Made by a program: the position numbers and the translations under genes. 64,000 bases of DNA from Massilia horti (GTDB lineage: Bacteria; Pseudomonadota; Gammaproteobacteria; Burkholderiales; Burkholderiaceae_D). The DNA is taken from assembly GCF_004614195.1 (NCBI RefSeq), contig NZ_SPUM01000123.1, forward strand, positions 62,001 through 126,000. Reading direction: 5' to 3'. Each line of letters begins with the position of its first letter. The first letter of the stretch is position 1. The notes under the pieces are model-generated. The model saw nothing but the letters and a program-made list of their open reading frames with translations, made no database searches and was not told the DNA's origin. Of the stretch, positions 55,323 through 64,000 are shown piece by piece.

Positions 55323-56726
55323 CTACGCCCGCGCTTCCCGTACCCGCTGCGTGGCCAGCCTGTGCAGCGACCACGCCAGCAGCACCGCCGCCACCGTCAG
55401 CCCCAGCACCAGCCCGATCCAGAAGCCCGTCGCCGCCATCGGTTTGCTCGGCGCCCACGGAAACCACTGCGGCGCCAACCCCAGGACCCAGCCGACCGGC
55501 AGCGCCACGCCCCAGAACGCGACCATCTGGATCACCATCGGCGAGCGCGTGACCTTGTAGCCGCGGATCGCCGATGCGGCCGCGACCTGGGTCGCGTCGG
55601 ACAGCTGGAACAATGCCGCGAACAGCAGCAGGACCACGCAGGTCGCCTGCACCGTGACGTCGGAGGTGTAGATCTGGGCGATCTGCCAGCGGAACAGCGC
55701 AATGCAGGCGGCCGAGACAAACGCGAACGTCACGCACATCCCCACGCCGACCCAGGCCACGAAGCGCGCCCGCTCGGGATTGCCTTCGCCCATCGCCTGG
55801 CCGACGCGGGTCAGCGCGCCGATGCCAAAGCTGAGCGGCACCATGAACACCAGCGAGGTGAAGTTGAGCGCGATCTGGTGCGCCGACACCTCCACCACGC
55901 CAAAGCGCGCCACCAGCAGGCTGACCAGGCCAAACGCGCTCACTTCCGCGAAATGGGTCACACCGATCGGAATGCCCAGCCGCAGCATGCTGCCGATCTC
56001 GGTCCAGTTCGGCCACTCCCAGCGGGTGAACGGGTAGGTCATGCTATAGGCGGGCGATATCTTGATCCAGAGGAGCATCGCGGCCAGCATCAGCCACACG
56101 CCGCTCGCGGTCGACACCGCGCAGCCGATCGCGCCCAGTTTGGGCAGGCCGAAATGGCCGAACACCAGCAGCGCGTTGAGCACGATGTTGTACAGCAGGC
56201 CGAGCAGCGCGATCACCATGATCGGCTTGGTCTGGTTGATGCTGGTGGTGTAACCGTACAGTGCGCGGAAGCAGCCGAAGGCCGGCATGCCCAGGCTGAT
56301 CACGTGCAGGAAGGTGGAGGCGCGGTCGGCCACGTCCTGCTCCAGACCGATGTGGTAGAACAGCAGCGAGCACAGGTTGACGGCGAGGCAGCCCACGAGC
56401 CCGACCAGCAAGCCCATCCACAGCCCTTCCCGTACAGTGTGTGAGATCTTGTCGAAGCGGCCGGCGCCCATCTCGTGCGCGACCACCGAGTTAATCGCCA
56501 TCATGACCCCCATCACGGTCACGAGCACGATCGACCACACCGATGCGCCGAGCGACACCGCCGCGAGCTCGGCCGCGCTGACGTGGCCGGTCATCGCCAC
56601 GTCCGCCACGCCCATGCCGACGGTCGCCAGCTGGCCGACGAGCATCGGCCAGGACAGCTTCCATAAAGTGGTGACTTCGGCGCGCAGCGGGGTCGGGGAG
56701 CGGGGCAGGGTGGCGGTGGAGTGCAT
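55323..56726 (-). CDS. MATE family multidrug/Na+ efflux pump
   Basis: Predicted 467-residue membrane transporter with about twelve hydrophobic helices. Typical MATE features: LSWPMLVGQLATVGMGVADV at the start, INSVVAHEMGAGRFDKISHT, and an internal second half beginning near residue 230 (WTEIGSMLRLGIPIGVTHFA). The tail is basic. NorM-like members export cationic drugs using Na+ or H+. The substrate cannot be read. Confidence 0.94.
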   Translation of the reverse strand: MHSTATLPRSPTPLRAEVTTLWKLSWPMLVGQLATVGMGVADVAMTGHVSAAELAAVSLGASVWSIVLVTVMGVMMAINSVVAHEMGAGRFDKISHTVREGLWMGLLVGLVGCLAVNLCSLLFYHIGLEQDVADRASTFLHVISLGMPAFGCFRALYGYTTSINQTKPIMVIALLGLLYNIVLNALLVFGHFGLPKLGAIGCAVSTASGVWLMLAAMLLWIKISPAYSMTYPFTRWEWPNWTEIGSMLRLGIPIGVTHFAEVSAFGLVSLLVARFGVVEVSAHQIALNFTSLVFMVPLSFGIGALTRVGQAMGEGNPERARFVAWVGVGMCVTFAFVSAACIALFRWQIAQIYTSDVTVQATCVVLLLFAALFQLSDATQVAAASAIRGYKVTRSPMVIQMVAFWGVALPVGWVLGLAPQWFPWAPSKPMAATGFWIGLVLGLTVAAVLLAWSLHRLATQRVREARA

Positions 56727-56846
56727 AAGACCGGGTCTCGGGGGAAACCCGGAATTTTACTGAGTAATTGTTACCCCTGCGCGAAGGATTTGATTGAGGG
56801 GCAGAAAGTCGGGATCAGCGCTCTAGCCGCTGACCCCGGTTGTCGG

Positions 56847-57749
56847 CTACCGTTGCCCGGCATCGCGTGCCGGCACGGTCAGCAGGTAGGCGTGCAGGGC
56901 GCGCAGGTCGGTGTCGGTCATCTGGCCAAGCGAACCGAATGGCATCACCTGGCTGACAGCGGTGCCGTCTGGACGATGTCCGCTGCGCAGCATCGCCATG
57001 AAAATTTCCGGCGTCGGATAGCGGGTCATCGCGCTGCCCTTGCCGGGCGTGAGGTTGGCGGCCGCCGGCCAAGTCGGGGGACCGCCTGGAATCTTGCCGC
57101 CGGACAGATGTTCGCCATGGCAGCCGATGCACGCATTGGCCACATACGCGCCATGTTCAGGCGTTACGCCGGCTTCGACCGCCTTGGCAGGCGGCAGATT
57201 GTGATCAATTTTCTCGGACGCATCCTTGATCACGCCAAACGCATACAGCACCTTGACCGGCACCGGCACCTGGATCACGGCGCTCTTGCCCGGCAGCGCA
57301 GGCATCTGCAGCACGTAGGCGATCAGCGCGGCCGTGTCATCGTCGGTGAGGCGGTTGAAGTCCTCGCTGGGCATGATCATGACCGGGTTGCCGTTCGGCT
57401 TGACGCCGTGGCGCAGCGTGCGGACCCAGTCGACCGTCTTGTAGCCGGTGGTGACGCTGTTGGCGCCGGTGGTGATATTGGGCGCCACCACCAGCATGCC
57501 GCCATCCTTCATCACCGTCTTGCCGGCGCCGTTGGCGCCATGGCATTCGGCGCAGCCGCGGGTGTTGAACAGGTAACGCCCGCGTTCGATGTGCTGCGCG
57601 TCGGAGATGACCTCAACCGGCGCGACCGTCAGCGCGATGGTGCGCGCCATTTTCTGCTCGCCCATCTTGTTGCCGACGACGGCAGTGACCACCCCAACCA
57701 GGGCCAGCGTGGCAAGCCCGATGCTGGTCCGTTTTACCCATTTGTTCAT
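56847..57749 (-). CDS. secreted dihaem cytochrome c
   Basis: Predicted 300-residue protein with an N-terminal membrane anchor or signal (GLATLALVGVVTAVVG). It has two c-type haem sites, CAECH (Cys66, Cys69, His70) and CIGCH (Cys207, Cys210, His211), and distal Met candidates in VMIMPSED and VSQVMPFG. Such subunits carry electrons from membrane dehydrogenases to oxidases. It is not next to dehydrogenase or oxidase genes. Confidence 0.93.
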   Translation of the reverse strand: MNKWVKRTSIGLATLALVGVVTAVVGNKMGEQKMARTIALTVAPVEVISDAQHIERGRYLFNTRGCAECHGANGAGKTVMKDGGMLVVAPNITTGANSVTTGYKTVDWVRTLRHGVKPNGNPVMIMPSEDFNRLTDDDTAALIAYVLQMPALPGKSAVIQVPVPVKVLYAFGVIKDASEKIDHNLPPAKAVEAGVTPEHGAYVANACIGCHGEHLSGGKIPGGPPTWPAAANLTPGKGSAMTRYPTPEIFMAMLRSGHRPDGTAVSQVMPFGSLGQMTDTDLRALHAYLLTVPARDAGQR

Positions 57750-57939
57750 GTCCGATTTCCTTCTCGTGAGAAATTTGCTGGCGTTATAAATTTAGCATTG
57801 CTTTGCGATGTATTGATAAAAAAAGAAGAATGTGTGCAACGTCTGGTAGCTGAACTGCAACACGCACGGCGCAAGGGAAGCGTGCGCTGTCCACTTGGGC
57901 AGCGCGTTACGATGATGAAAACCATCGGCGGAGGCGCGC

Positions 57940-58875
57940 GTGGAGTACAAGGACTACTACAAGATTTTGGGGGTAGAAAAAAACGCGTCCGCGGAAGACA
58001 TCAAAAAGGCGTATCGCAAGCTGGTGCGCAAGTACCATCCCGATGTCAGCAAGCACAAGGACGCGGACGAAAAGACCAAGGAAATCAACGAGGCCTACGG
58101 CGTGCTGGGCGATGTCGAAAAGCGCGCCGCCTACGACGAGCTGGGCCGCCGCGGCCAGTACACGGGAGAGGGATTCCGTCCGCCGCCGGACTGGGGCGCG
58201 CAATACGACTATTCGGGTGCCGGCGCGGATGATTTCTTCGCCGACCTGTTCGCCCAGATGGGGCGGCGCGGCCGGGCAGGCGCCGGCCCTGGCGGCGCGG
58301 GATTCCAGATGCGCGGGGAAGACATCCATGCCGCGATCACCATCGAGCTGCGCGACGCCTACACCGGCACCACGCGCATGGTGTCCCTCCGCGTGCCCGC
58401 GCACGACCAGCAAGGCCGGGTGACGATGCAGGAAAAGACCCTGAGCGTGAACATTCCCAAGGGCGTCACGCCGGGCCAGCAATTGCGGCTGGCGGGGCAG
58501 GGCCAGCCGGGGATCGGCGGCGGTCCGCAGGGCGACCTTTACCTCGAAATCCAGTTCAAGGAAGACCCGCGCTACCGCGTCGAAGGCACGGACGTGTACG
58601 AGACGGTGCCGGTAGCGCCGTGGGAAGCGGCGCTTGGCGCCAGGATTTCGGTGCCAACGCCCTCGGGCACGGTGGAAGTGTCGGTGCCATCCGGATCGCA
58701 AAGCGGGCGCAAGCTGCGCCTGAAGGGGCGGGGCATTCCGGCCGTGCAGGCGGGCGACCTGTACCTGATGCTCGAAGTGGTGCTGCCGCCCGCCGACACG
58801 CCGCGCGCCAAGGAACTGTACGAACAACTGGCGCGCGAGCTTAACTTCAACCCGCGCGAACGCATGGGAGCGTGA
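57940..58875 (+). CDS. cbpA: DnaJ-family curved DNA-binding protein
   Basis: Predicted 311-residue co-chaperone. J-domain in residues 1-70 ([20 protein letters not shown] with KYHPDVS as the HPD motif), a Gly/Phe-like linker, and the DnaJ C-terminal substrate domains, without a Cys-rich zinc region as in CbpA. It stimulates DnaK and binds curved DNA. Start GTG at 57940 with GGAGG upstream. Followed 3 bases later by cbpM. Confidence 0.96.
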   Translation: MEYKDYYKILGVEKNASAEDIKKAYRKLVRKYHPDVSKHKDADEKTKEINEAYGVLGDVEKRAAYDELGRRGQYTGEGFRPPPDWGAQYDYSGAGADDFFADLFAQMGRRGRAGAGPGGAGFQMRGEDIHAAITIELRDAYTGTTRMVSLRVPAHDQQGRVTMQEKTLSVNIPKGVTPGQQLRLAGQGQPGIGGGPQGDLYLEIQFKEDPRYRVEGTDVYETVPVAPWEAALGARISVPTPSGTVEVSVPSGSQSGRKLRLKGRGIPAVQAGDLYLMLEVVLPPADTPRAKELYEQLARELNFNPRERMGA

Positions 58876-58878
58876 ACG

Positions 58879-59190
58879 ATGCAACAACCACAAACCCTGA
58901 CCGGCGTGCTGCTCGACGACATGGCCCTGAGCCTGGAAGAGCTGGCGCGGGCCTGCGACGTAGAACCCGACTGGGTGGTGCGCCACGTGCAAGCTGGCGT
59001 GCTGGGCGGCGAGCCGACGGTGCAGGTGACGAGCCTGCGCTTTCGCAGCAGCGACCTGGACCGCGCACGGCGCCTGCTGCGTATCGAGCGCGCCTTCGAT
59101 GCCGACGAGCAGATCGCGGCGCTGGTGGTCGACCTGACGGACGAGGTGCGACGGCTGCGCAACAGAATGCGTGTCCTCGGTATCAAATAA
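58879..59190 (+). CDS. cbpM: chaperone modulator CbpM
   Basis: Predicted 103-residue protein that inhibits CbpA by binding its J-domain. MerR-like helix LSLEELARACDVEPDWVVRH, then SDLDRARRLLRIERAFDADE and a C-terminal coiled region. The 3-base gap with cbpA is typical of this pair. Confidence 0.92.
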   Translation: MQQPQTLTGVLLDDMALSLEELARACDVEPDWVVRHVQAGVLGGEPTVQVTSLRFRSSDLDRARRLLRIERAFDADEQIAALVVDLTDEVRRLRNRMRVLGIK

Positions 59191-59211
59191 GCGTTGCGGC
59201 CGCTGGGTTCC

Positions 59212-59241
59212 CGTAGGGTGCGCACCTGTGCGCACGCGGTC
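59212..59241. repeat. dispersed repeat, half copy E
   Basis: Only the left arm is present (GTAGGGTGCGCACCTGTGCG then CACGCGGTCG); the right arm is not seen in the next 150 bases. Confidence 0.6.
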
Positions 59242-59411
59242 GTCGCTGGCATTGCGTCGGCATTGACCTGTGCCGGGACGCGTGGTCATCCACTGGGTTC
59301 GTCATTGCCTGCTGCGGCAACTTGGCCCGCGACACGCGCGCCACCGCGGCGCAAGCCCTCCTAAAATCGATGCTCACCTCAAACAACGTTTCCGAGCACC
59401 GAGGAGGTCAC

Positions 59412-59996
59412 ATGGATCAAAGCACTGGCCAGTCCTTGCAGGGCAAACGCATCGCCATGCTGCTGACGGACGGCGTGGAACAAGTGGAATACACTGGCCC
59501 GCGCACCTTTCTGGAGCAGCACGGCGCCAAGGTGACATTGGTGTCACCTAAAAGCGTGGACGACGAAATTCAGGGTTTCAATCACCATACGCCGGCCGAC
59601 AAATTCAAAGTGGAGATGGACGTACGGGACGCCCGCCCGGCCGACTTTGACGCACTGGTTCTCCCCGGAGGCGTCGCCAACCCGGACCTGCTGCGCCTGA
59701 ACGCGGAAGCGATCACCTTCATTCACGAATTCGGCCGCGAGAACAAGACGATCGCTGCCATCTGCCATGGCCCCTGGACGCTGATCGATGCGGATTTGGT
59801 GAAGGGCAAGCACATGACAAGCTGGCCGAGCCTGCAGGTCGACCTGCGCAACGCGGGTGCGCAGTGGTCCGACGAACAGGTGGTGGTCGACGGAAAATTG
59901 ATCACGAGCCGTAAGCCGGACGATATCCCGGAGTTCAATCAAGCCGTCCTGCGTGAGCTCACCGCGCAACGGACAGCTGCGGCTGGCGCTGCCTGA
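59412..59996 (+). CDS. DJ-1/PfpI family protein, copy 1
   Basis: Predicted 194-residue protein of the PfpI/YhbO type. It has the nucleophile Cys in AAICHGPWTLIDADLV, the Glu in TDGVEQVEYTGPRTFLEQHG and LVLPGGVANPDLLR. Such proteins act as glyoxalase III, deglycase-like or stress chaperones; true activity is debated. Its ribosome site (CCGAGGAGGTCAC) is nearly identical to that of the next gene, its duplicate. Confidence 0.93.
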   Translation: MDQSTGQSLQGKRIAMLLTDGVEQVEYTGPRTFLEQHGAKVTLVSPKSVDDEIQGFNHHTPADKFKVEMDVRDARPADFDALVLPGGVANPDLLRLNAEAITFIHEFGRENKTIAAICHGPWTLIDADLVKGKHMTSWPSLQVDLRNAGAQWSDEQVVVDGKLITSRKPDDIPEFNQAVLRELTAQRTAAAGAA

Positions 59997-60107
59997 CCGA
60001 CTGCTTGGTGCCTCCTTGGATAGCTTGACGCGCGCGCCGTCGTTTCAATCACAGCCCTAAAATCGGGTGGAGTGAGCTTACCACTGAAGCAGTACCGAGG
60101 AGGTCGC

Positions 60108-60704
60108 ATGGACGAGGAAAGTACTGGCCAGACGTTGCAGGGATGCTGTGTCGCGATCCTGATGACGGATGGCGTGGAACAGGTCGAGTACACGGAACCG
60201 CGCGCCTTCCTGGAGCAGCACGGGGTGAAGGTCACGCTGCTTTCGCCGAAAAATGTAGGTGAGGAAGTTCAGGCATTCAATCACTTGATGCCAGGCGACA
60301 AGTTCAAGGTCGAATTGAATGTGCGCGACGCGCGAACCGTGGATTTCGATGCGCTGGTGCTGCCGGGGGGAGTGGCCAATCCGGATCAGCTGCGGTTGAG
60401 CCGTGAGGCTATCGATTTCATCCGTGCGTTCGGCGAGGAAGAGAAGGAAAAACCGATCGCGGCAATCTGCCACGGGCCGTGGACCCTCATCGATGCCGGC
60501 GTTGCGCAGGCAAAGCACCTGACCAGTTGGCCGTCGCTGCGGCGTGATCTTCTGAATGCTGGCGCTGAATGGACCGATGATCCGGTCGTTGTCGACGATA
60601 AGCTGATCACCAGCCGGAATCCTGATGATCTGCCAGCCTTTAACCAGGCCCTGCTCAAAGAGTTGATGATGCCGCCGGGGACGGATCCGGGGCCGACGGC
60701 GTAG
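60108..60704 (+). CDS. DJ-1/PfpI family protein, copy 2
   Basis: Predicted 198-residue paralogue of the preceding protein, sharing most of its length: QVEYTEPRAFLEQHGVKVTL, LVLPGGVANPDQLR and AAICHGPWTLIDAGV with the catalytic Cys kept. It differs mainly in a small insertion (GEEEKEKPIAAI) and the C-terminus. The gap between the copies is 111 bases and the ribosome-site regions match (CCGAGGAGGTCGC here). Confidence 0.93.
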   Translation: MDEESTGQTLQGCCVAILMTDGVEQVEYTEPRAFLEQHGVKVTLLSPKNVGEEVQAFNHLMPGDKFKVELNVRDARTVDFDALVLPGGVANPDQLRLSREAIDFIRAFGEEEKEKPIAAICHGPWTLIDAGVAQAKHLTSWPSLRRDLLNAGAEWTDDPVVVDDKLITSRNPDDLPAFNQALLKELMMPPGTDPGPTA

Positions 60705-60796
60705 GGCGGGCTATGGTTCGAAGGAGATCGTGATCGGCACTTCCTACACTTGATGGCGGCAGCGCAAGGGACCAAGCCACCAAGGAAGAGCTATTC

Positions 60797-62869
60797 TCAT
60801 TGGCGAGTCAGGGTCAGCTTCAGCACACTCGTCTCCGTTCTGATCGCCAGAACATCCGGTGCCAGGAAAGCAAGGGAAAACGGGCGATACAAGCTGGGCG
60901 AGGTGCCCAGGCGGATTCCCGCTGACGCTGAACTGCCCACGATAGTGGTGACAACGCCATCCTGGCCAATCCTGCGAATGCTGTGGTTGGGTGTGTCTGC
61001 CAGATAGATATTCCCCGCTGCGTCGGCCGCAATGTTTCCGCTGCCGAACTGTCCGAACTGTATCGGCGCGCCAGGATCAGACGCATTGCCGTACGCGCCG
61101 CGAGCCAATGTTGAGACCACACCGGTTGGAGTAATCTTCCGAATACTTAAGGCATCCGCGTCGAAATCGGTCACATAGAGATTGCCGGACGGATCAATCG
61201 CGATGCCAGCGGGCGCCGCGAATCGTGCCCCGGTGCCAACACCGTCCTGGCTCGCACCCTGCCCGGAGACACAGGGCATTCCAGCAAATGTGGTGACTGT
61301 ACCGTTTGGCGTAATTTTCCGGATCATGCAATTGCCACTATCGACTACGTACAGATTACCTGTCCGGTCCGCGACAATGCCCTGTGGGCGGAAGAACCGT
61401 GCCACCTCGCCGTTGCCGTCTACATACCCACTCAGGACCGATCCCGCAAAGGTGCCGACTTCCCCAGTGGGTGATATCTTCCGGATGCTCGCGTTGTCGA
61501 TACTACTGGGGCGAGGATAAAGGGAGAAGCTATACGTCCCGTCGGCGACGTAAACATTGCCCGCCATGTCGATTGTAATTCCGGCGGGATTGCTAAATCT
61601 CGCTTCAATCCCCTTGCCATTGATGACGGCTCTTGTAGGGTTACGTGCAGTATCACCTGCAATGGTGACGACGTTTCCAGACGGACTGATCCTGCGAACA
61701 CTCGCCGTGTCGGTGACATACAGGTTTCCCGCCGCGTCGCTTCCAATCCCGGCATAAAGGTTCGGAACGCCGAAGGAAGCAGCAGAACCGATACCATCCT
61801 TAGGTTCGGAGGGAGCTTCCGCCCCGGCGTAAGTGGCAATCGTGCCCTCCGGTGTGATCTTTCGAATGACGTAGCGCGGGGAAGCTGATACAAATACATT
61901 ACCGTCAGAACCGATTGCGATAGCTTTAACATCGCTCAACGCGCCCAGGGGGTCGGTTGTCGTGCCAGAGATTTGGACGATGGTGGAGACTGACCCGGTA
62001 ACGGTCTCTAACTTGACGATGCGTGCCGTGGTGCTGAGAACGAGCAACGCAAACAGATTGTTTTGCGCATCGACTGCGAAACTTACTACACTCTCATTCT
62101 GACTCGTGTTTATGGGAAACGGAACTATGGTCTGCGTGCCATCCCTTCCGATCTTGATGATTTCATTCCTGATCCAATTTTGAACGAACAAATCTCCGGC
62201 TGAATCGATTGCAAGATGTTCAAATAATGTTCCAGCAAGATTGGCCACCGTAGTTACCACTCCTGATGGCGTAATCTTGCGTATGGCAGTGCTCGGACTT
62301 TTTTCGTCCGTGACATATATATTGCCTTCCCTGTCCAGCGCCAGTCCCGCGATGTACCCGAACTCCGCCGCCGGTTCCATACCACTCTGCATGCCGGCAA
62401 GTGTCGTGACAGTGCCATCCTTAGAAATTCTACGGATGATTGAATGTATAGTGGCGCCGCTGGAATCTGAATGAGCCACATACACTGCTCCATCTGGAGC
62501 AACGCCCAGGGCGTTAATCAATCCAAAGCCCGCAGTATTGCCTTTGCCATCGCGTGTTGCACAGCTGTTAGGATTCCCCGCCAATGTCGTAACCACGGCG
62601 CCAGGCGCGATTTTCCGCACGGTGCAGCGATCGGCAACGTAGAGGTTTCCCGCCATGTCCGCTGCCATCCTTCCTGGTGCATAAAAGCGTGCATCCATCC
62701 CAATCCCATCGAGGTCGCCCGGGCCACCGATATTGCCAGCTATCAGGGACAGCTCCGTCTTAAACACGGGTGGCGGATTGGGGGTGGCTGGAGCTTGCGC
62801 GTCGCGCGAGCTTCCGCCGCCGCATGCGACGAGCATGCTAAACAGGAAGACAACTACAGCAGAACGCAT
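60797..62869 (-). CDS. NHL-repeat lipoprotein
   Basis: Predicted 690-residue lipoprotein. Signal with lipobox MLVAC followed by GGGSS. About ten to twelve NHL-type beta-propeller units follow, for example GNLYVADRCTVRKIAPGAVV, GNLYVVDSGNCMIRKITPNG and GNIYLADTPNHSIRRIGQDG, with Ala-Gly and Thr-Phe-Ala-Gly turns between. NHL propellers bind protein or sugar ligands; here the location would be the outer membrane or periplasm. GGAG lies 8 bases before the ATG at 62869. Function unknown. Confidence 0.9.
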   Translation of the reverse strand: MRSAVVVFLFSMLVACGGGSSRDAQAPATPNPPPVFKTELSLIAGNIGGPGDLDGIGMDARFYAPGRMAADMAGNLYVADRCTVRKIAPGAVVTTLAGNPNSCATRDGKGNTAGFGLINALGVAPDGAVYVAHSDSSGATIHSIIRRISKDGTVTTLAGMQSGMEPAAEFGYIAGLALDREGNIYVTDEKSPSTAIRKITPSGVVTTVANLAGTLFEHLAIDSAGDLFVQNWIRNEIIKIGRDGTQTIVPFPINTSQNESVVSFAVDAQNNLFALLVLSTTARIVKLETVTGSVSTIVQISGTTTDPLGALSDVKAIAIGSDGNVFVSASPRYVIRKITPEGTIATYAGAEAPSEPKDGIGSAASFGVPNLYAGIGSDAAGNLYVTDTASVRRISPSGNVVTIAGDTARNPTRAVINGKGIEARFSNPAGITIDMAGNVYVADGTYSFSLYPRPSSIDNASIRKISPTGEVGTFAGSVLSGYVDGNGEVARFFRPQGIVADRTGNLYVVDSGNCMIRKITPNGTVTTFAGMPCVSGQGASQDGVGTGARFAAPAGIAIDPSGNLYVTDFDADALSIRKITPTGVVSTLARGAYGNASDPGAPIQFGQFGSGNIAADAAGNIYLADTPNHSIRRIGQDGVVTTIVGSSASAGIRLGTSPSLYRPFSLAFLAPDVLAIRTETSVLKLTLTRQ

Positions 62870-63411
62870 GAGGCATTCTCCAGGTATAGAGGATATTGTT
62901 TGTATTTTCATTTTGCAGATTATGGAACCGGGCCCGAACATAAAATCGAAAAAACCTTTAGGGATAGGCGGTACGGATACAGCAAGCAACTTCCGTGCTT
63001 GACATCAACCCGAACCCATAGCCCCGTCGAGAATGTGGAGACTGTTCCCGATACGATGGATCCTGCTTTTGCACATCAAGTATTGGTTGAATAGTGGCAG
63101 ATCGTAGATGAATGCGCAATGCGTTTGCCCGGCGCTTTTGGCCGAACACGAAGCTCGGGAGCTATCTAAAGCCCTTTCGAAGGATTTACCGAAAGCAGCG
63201 AAGGATTGGATATTGAAGTCTCAAATATCACAATGGATGAGGAATTCGCCGGACCCAGTTGGGCCTTGGTGGACGTAGAACTCAAAACCAAAGGGCCGGT
63301 CGGCATAGCCGATAGGCCCTTTGCTTTTGACTACGAGTTGATGGCGGCGCAAGGCAAGAAATCGCGGCGCGATTTGCATCGCCCGCGCACGTGCGCGACC
63401 GGGTACGGTTC
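62870..63411. other. 542-base gap without a convincing gene
   Basis: No gene with a proper start and natural composition was seen on either strand. It holds the upstream region of the NHL lipoprotein and, at its right end, the terminator for the HiPIP gene. It is relatively AT-rich. Confidence 0.5.
63290..63328. terminator. stem-loop terminator downstream of the HiPIP gene
   Basis: AAAGGGCC (63290-63297) pairs with GGCCCTTT (63315-63322), with CGG/CCG pairing inside, flanked by T-rich stretches on both sides. It lies 84 bases past the HiPIP stop. Confidence 0.65.
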
Positions 63412-63729
63412 TTATGCCTTTTTGACGTACGAATTACACCAGCCTTTGGCGGCAACTGCCTTGCCGCCGAATATGGTGCAGGGGGCAAAGCCGTTTTGCT
63501 CTTGTGCCGTCTGGTAGAACTGACAGCCGCTGCAGACTTGCGAATTTTGATGCTTTGGAAACTTCTTTTTATCGACCGTTGTGCTGTCTTCGGTATACCC
63601 TAAGCTGACCGCTTGTGGGTCCTTCACATCGAGCTTTTGCAGGGCTGCAAAGGCACTCAGCGGCAGACCGACGGCAGATGCCGTGGCGGCCGCGGATAGT
63701 GAGAGCAGGATAACGCGTCGCTTATGCAT
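63412..63729 (-). CDS. high-potential iron-sulfur protein
   Basis: Predicted 105-residue precursor of a periplasmic electron carrier. A twin-arginine type signal (HKRRVILLSLSAAATASAVG) ends near residue 28. The four cysteines binding one [4Fe-4S] cluster are in the HiPIP pattern: Cys66 and Cys69 in VCSGC, Cys84 in APC and Cys98 in GWC. AAAGGAGAA lies before the ATG. HiPIPs carry electrons to oxidases or reaction centres. Confidence 0.95.
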   Translation of the reverse strand: MHKRRVILLSLSAAATASAVGLPLSAFAALQKLDVKDPQAVSLGYTEDSTTVDKKKFPKHQNSQVCSGCQFYQTAQEQNGFAPCTIFGGKAVAAKGWCNSYVKKA

Positions 63730-64000
63730 GGAGGTTCTCCTTTCGAAAATTGTCCGGCTGAGGGCTTCCCTTCTTTCCTATTGTTGGTCAGCATCCCTTG
63801 AGTACCGCACTCAGTCGATCTGGCTATCATGCTGAACCCTCATATGATGCTTACTCGCTGAACGGTGAGGATGGATATAGATCAGGCTGCGCAATTCAAC
63901 TTTTTTCTTCGATTGTGCGTCGTGTGCTCTCTAGCACTGTACTCGCCGCAAGGCATCGATAAGTAGGAGTTCGCACCTGCAACAACTACCTCGGCTCCAG
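63730..64000. other. window right end, no gene seen
   Basis: Contains the upstream region of the HiPIP gene and then unassigned sequence to the window edge. A gene could begin beyond it. Confidence 0.4.

Noticed and set aside
63206-63517. 103-residue plus-strand frame near the right end
   Set aside because: It overlaps the terminator and the HiPIP gene in antisense and has no ribosome site.

Overview
This window looks like chromosome of a high-GC betaproteobacterium, most likely Oxalobacteraceae (Massilia/Duganella-like). The inference rests on the rpsP-rimM-trmD-rplS block followed by a Nudix and a CobD/CbiB-like gene, a DUF3579 gene, an etfBA/acyl-CoA dehydrogenase block, a BadF-kinase type amino-sugar operon, and a dispersed palindromic repeat beginning GTAGGGTGCGCACC. 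No rRNA, tRNA, CRISPR array, prophage or insertion sequence was seen. Most of the window is ordinary core genome; the more unusual content is in small genes, intergenic regions and a few loci.

Layout. 1-4.9 kb: partial MFS transporter, small coiled-coil membrane protein, LysR regulator, DUF3597 and Ala/Gln-rich proteins, DUF1294 protein, glycerophosphodiesterase. 4.9-12 kb: alaS, a TusA-like protein, etfBA and an acyl-CoA dehydrogenase. 11.9-14.9 kb: a sterol-desaturase-family gene interrupted by an in-frame TAG, a protein with Cys every fourth residue, a lipoprotein and a TM2 protein. 15.1-18 kb: ribosomal and tRNA-modification operon. 18-24 kb: CobD/CbiB-like, DUF3579, CBS, M16 protease and SDR genes. 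24.2-31.2 kb: N-acetylglucosamine catabolism on the minus strand (kinase, nagA, SIS deaminase, family 3 hexosaminidase) with a strong promoter and candidate operator sites, plus a TPR protein and a GntR/HutC regulator. 31.5-35.5 kb: repetitive GIN-domain protein, then a LacI regulator and a glucarate-dehydratase-like enolase with a perfect 14-bp palindrome between them.

36-42 kb: ExeA/GspB-type secretion accessory pair, mobB, a YjfB-like protein, and a compact bufferin-type RiPP locus: a DUF2282 four-Cys precursor whose stop overlaps the start of a fused DUF692 (MNIO)-DUF2063 maturase. This is the most interesting known-type system in the window, and the fusion is its odd feature. 41.6-45.3 kb: DUF883-like protein, S4 protein, fumC, FimV-like protein, a candidate structured non-coding RNA with its own promoter and terminator, and a FliT-like protein. 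45.6-57.7 kb: M1 and M13 metallopeptidases, MORN-TonB fusion, methyltransferase, CsbD, S9 peptidase, MATE pump, dihaem cytochrome c. 57.9-64 kb: cbpA-cbpM, tandemly duplicated PfpI genes, a large NHL-repeat lipoprotein and a high-potential iron-sulfur protein.

How genes work together: the nag operon would phosphorylate GlcNAc, deacetylate it and deaminate GlcN-6-P to fructose-6-P; etfBA accepts electrons from acyl-CoA dehydrogenases such as the one next to it; cbpM modulates cbpA; the bufferin pair would make a Cys-modified periplasmic metal-binding peptide. At least five clear and three degenerate copies of one repeat family sit in intergenic gaps.
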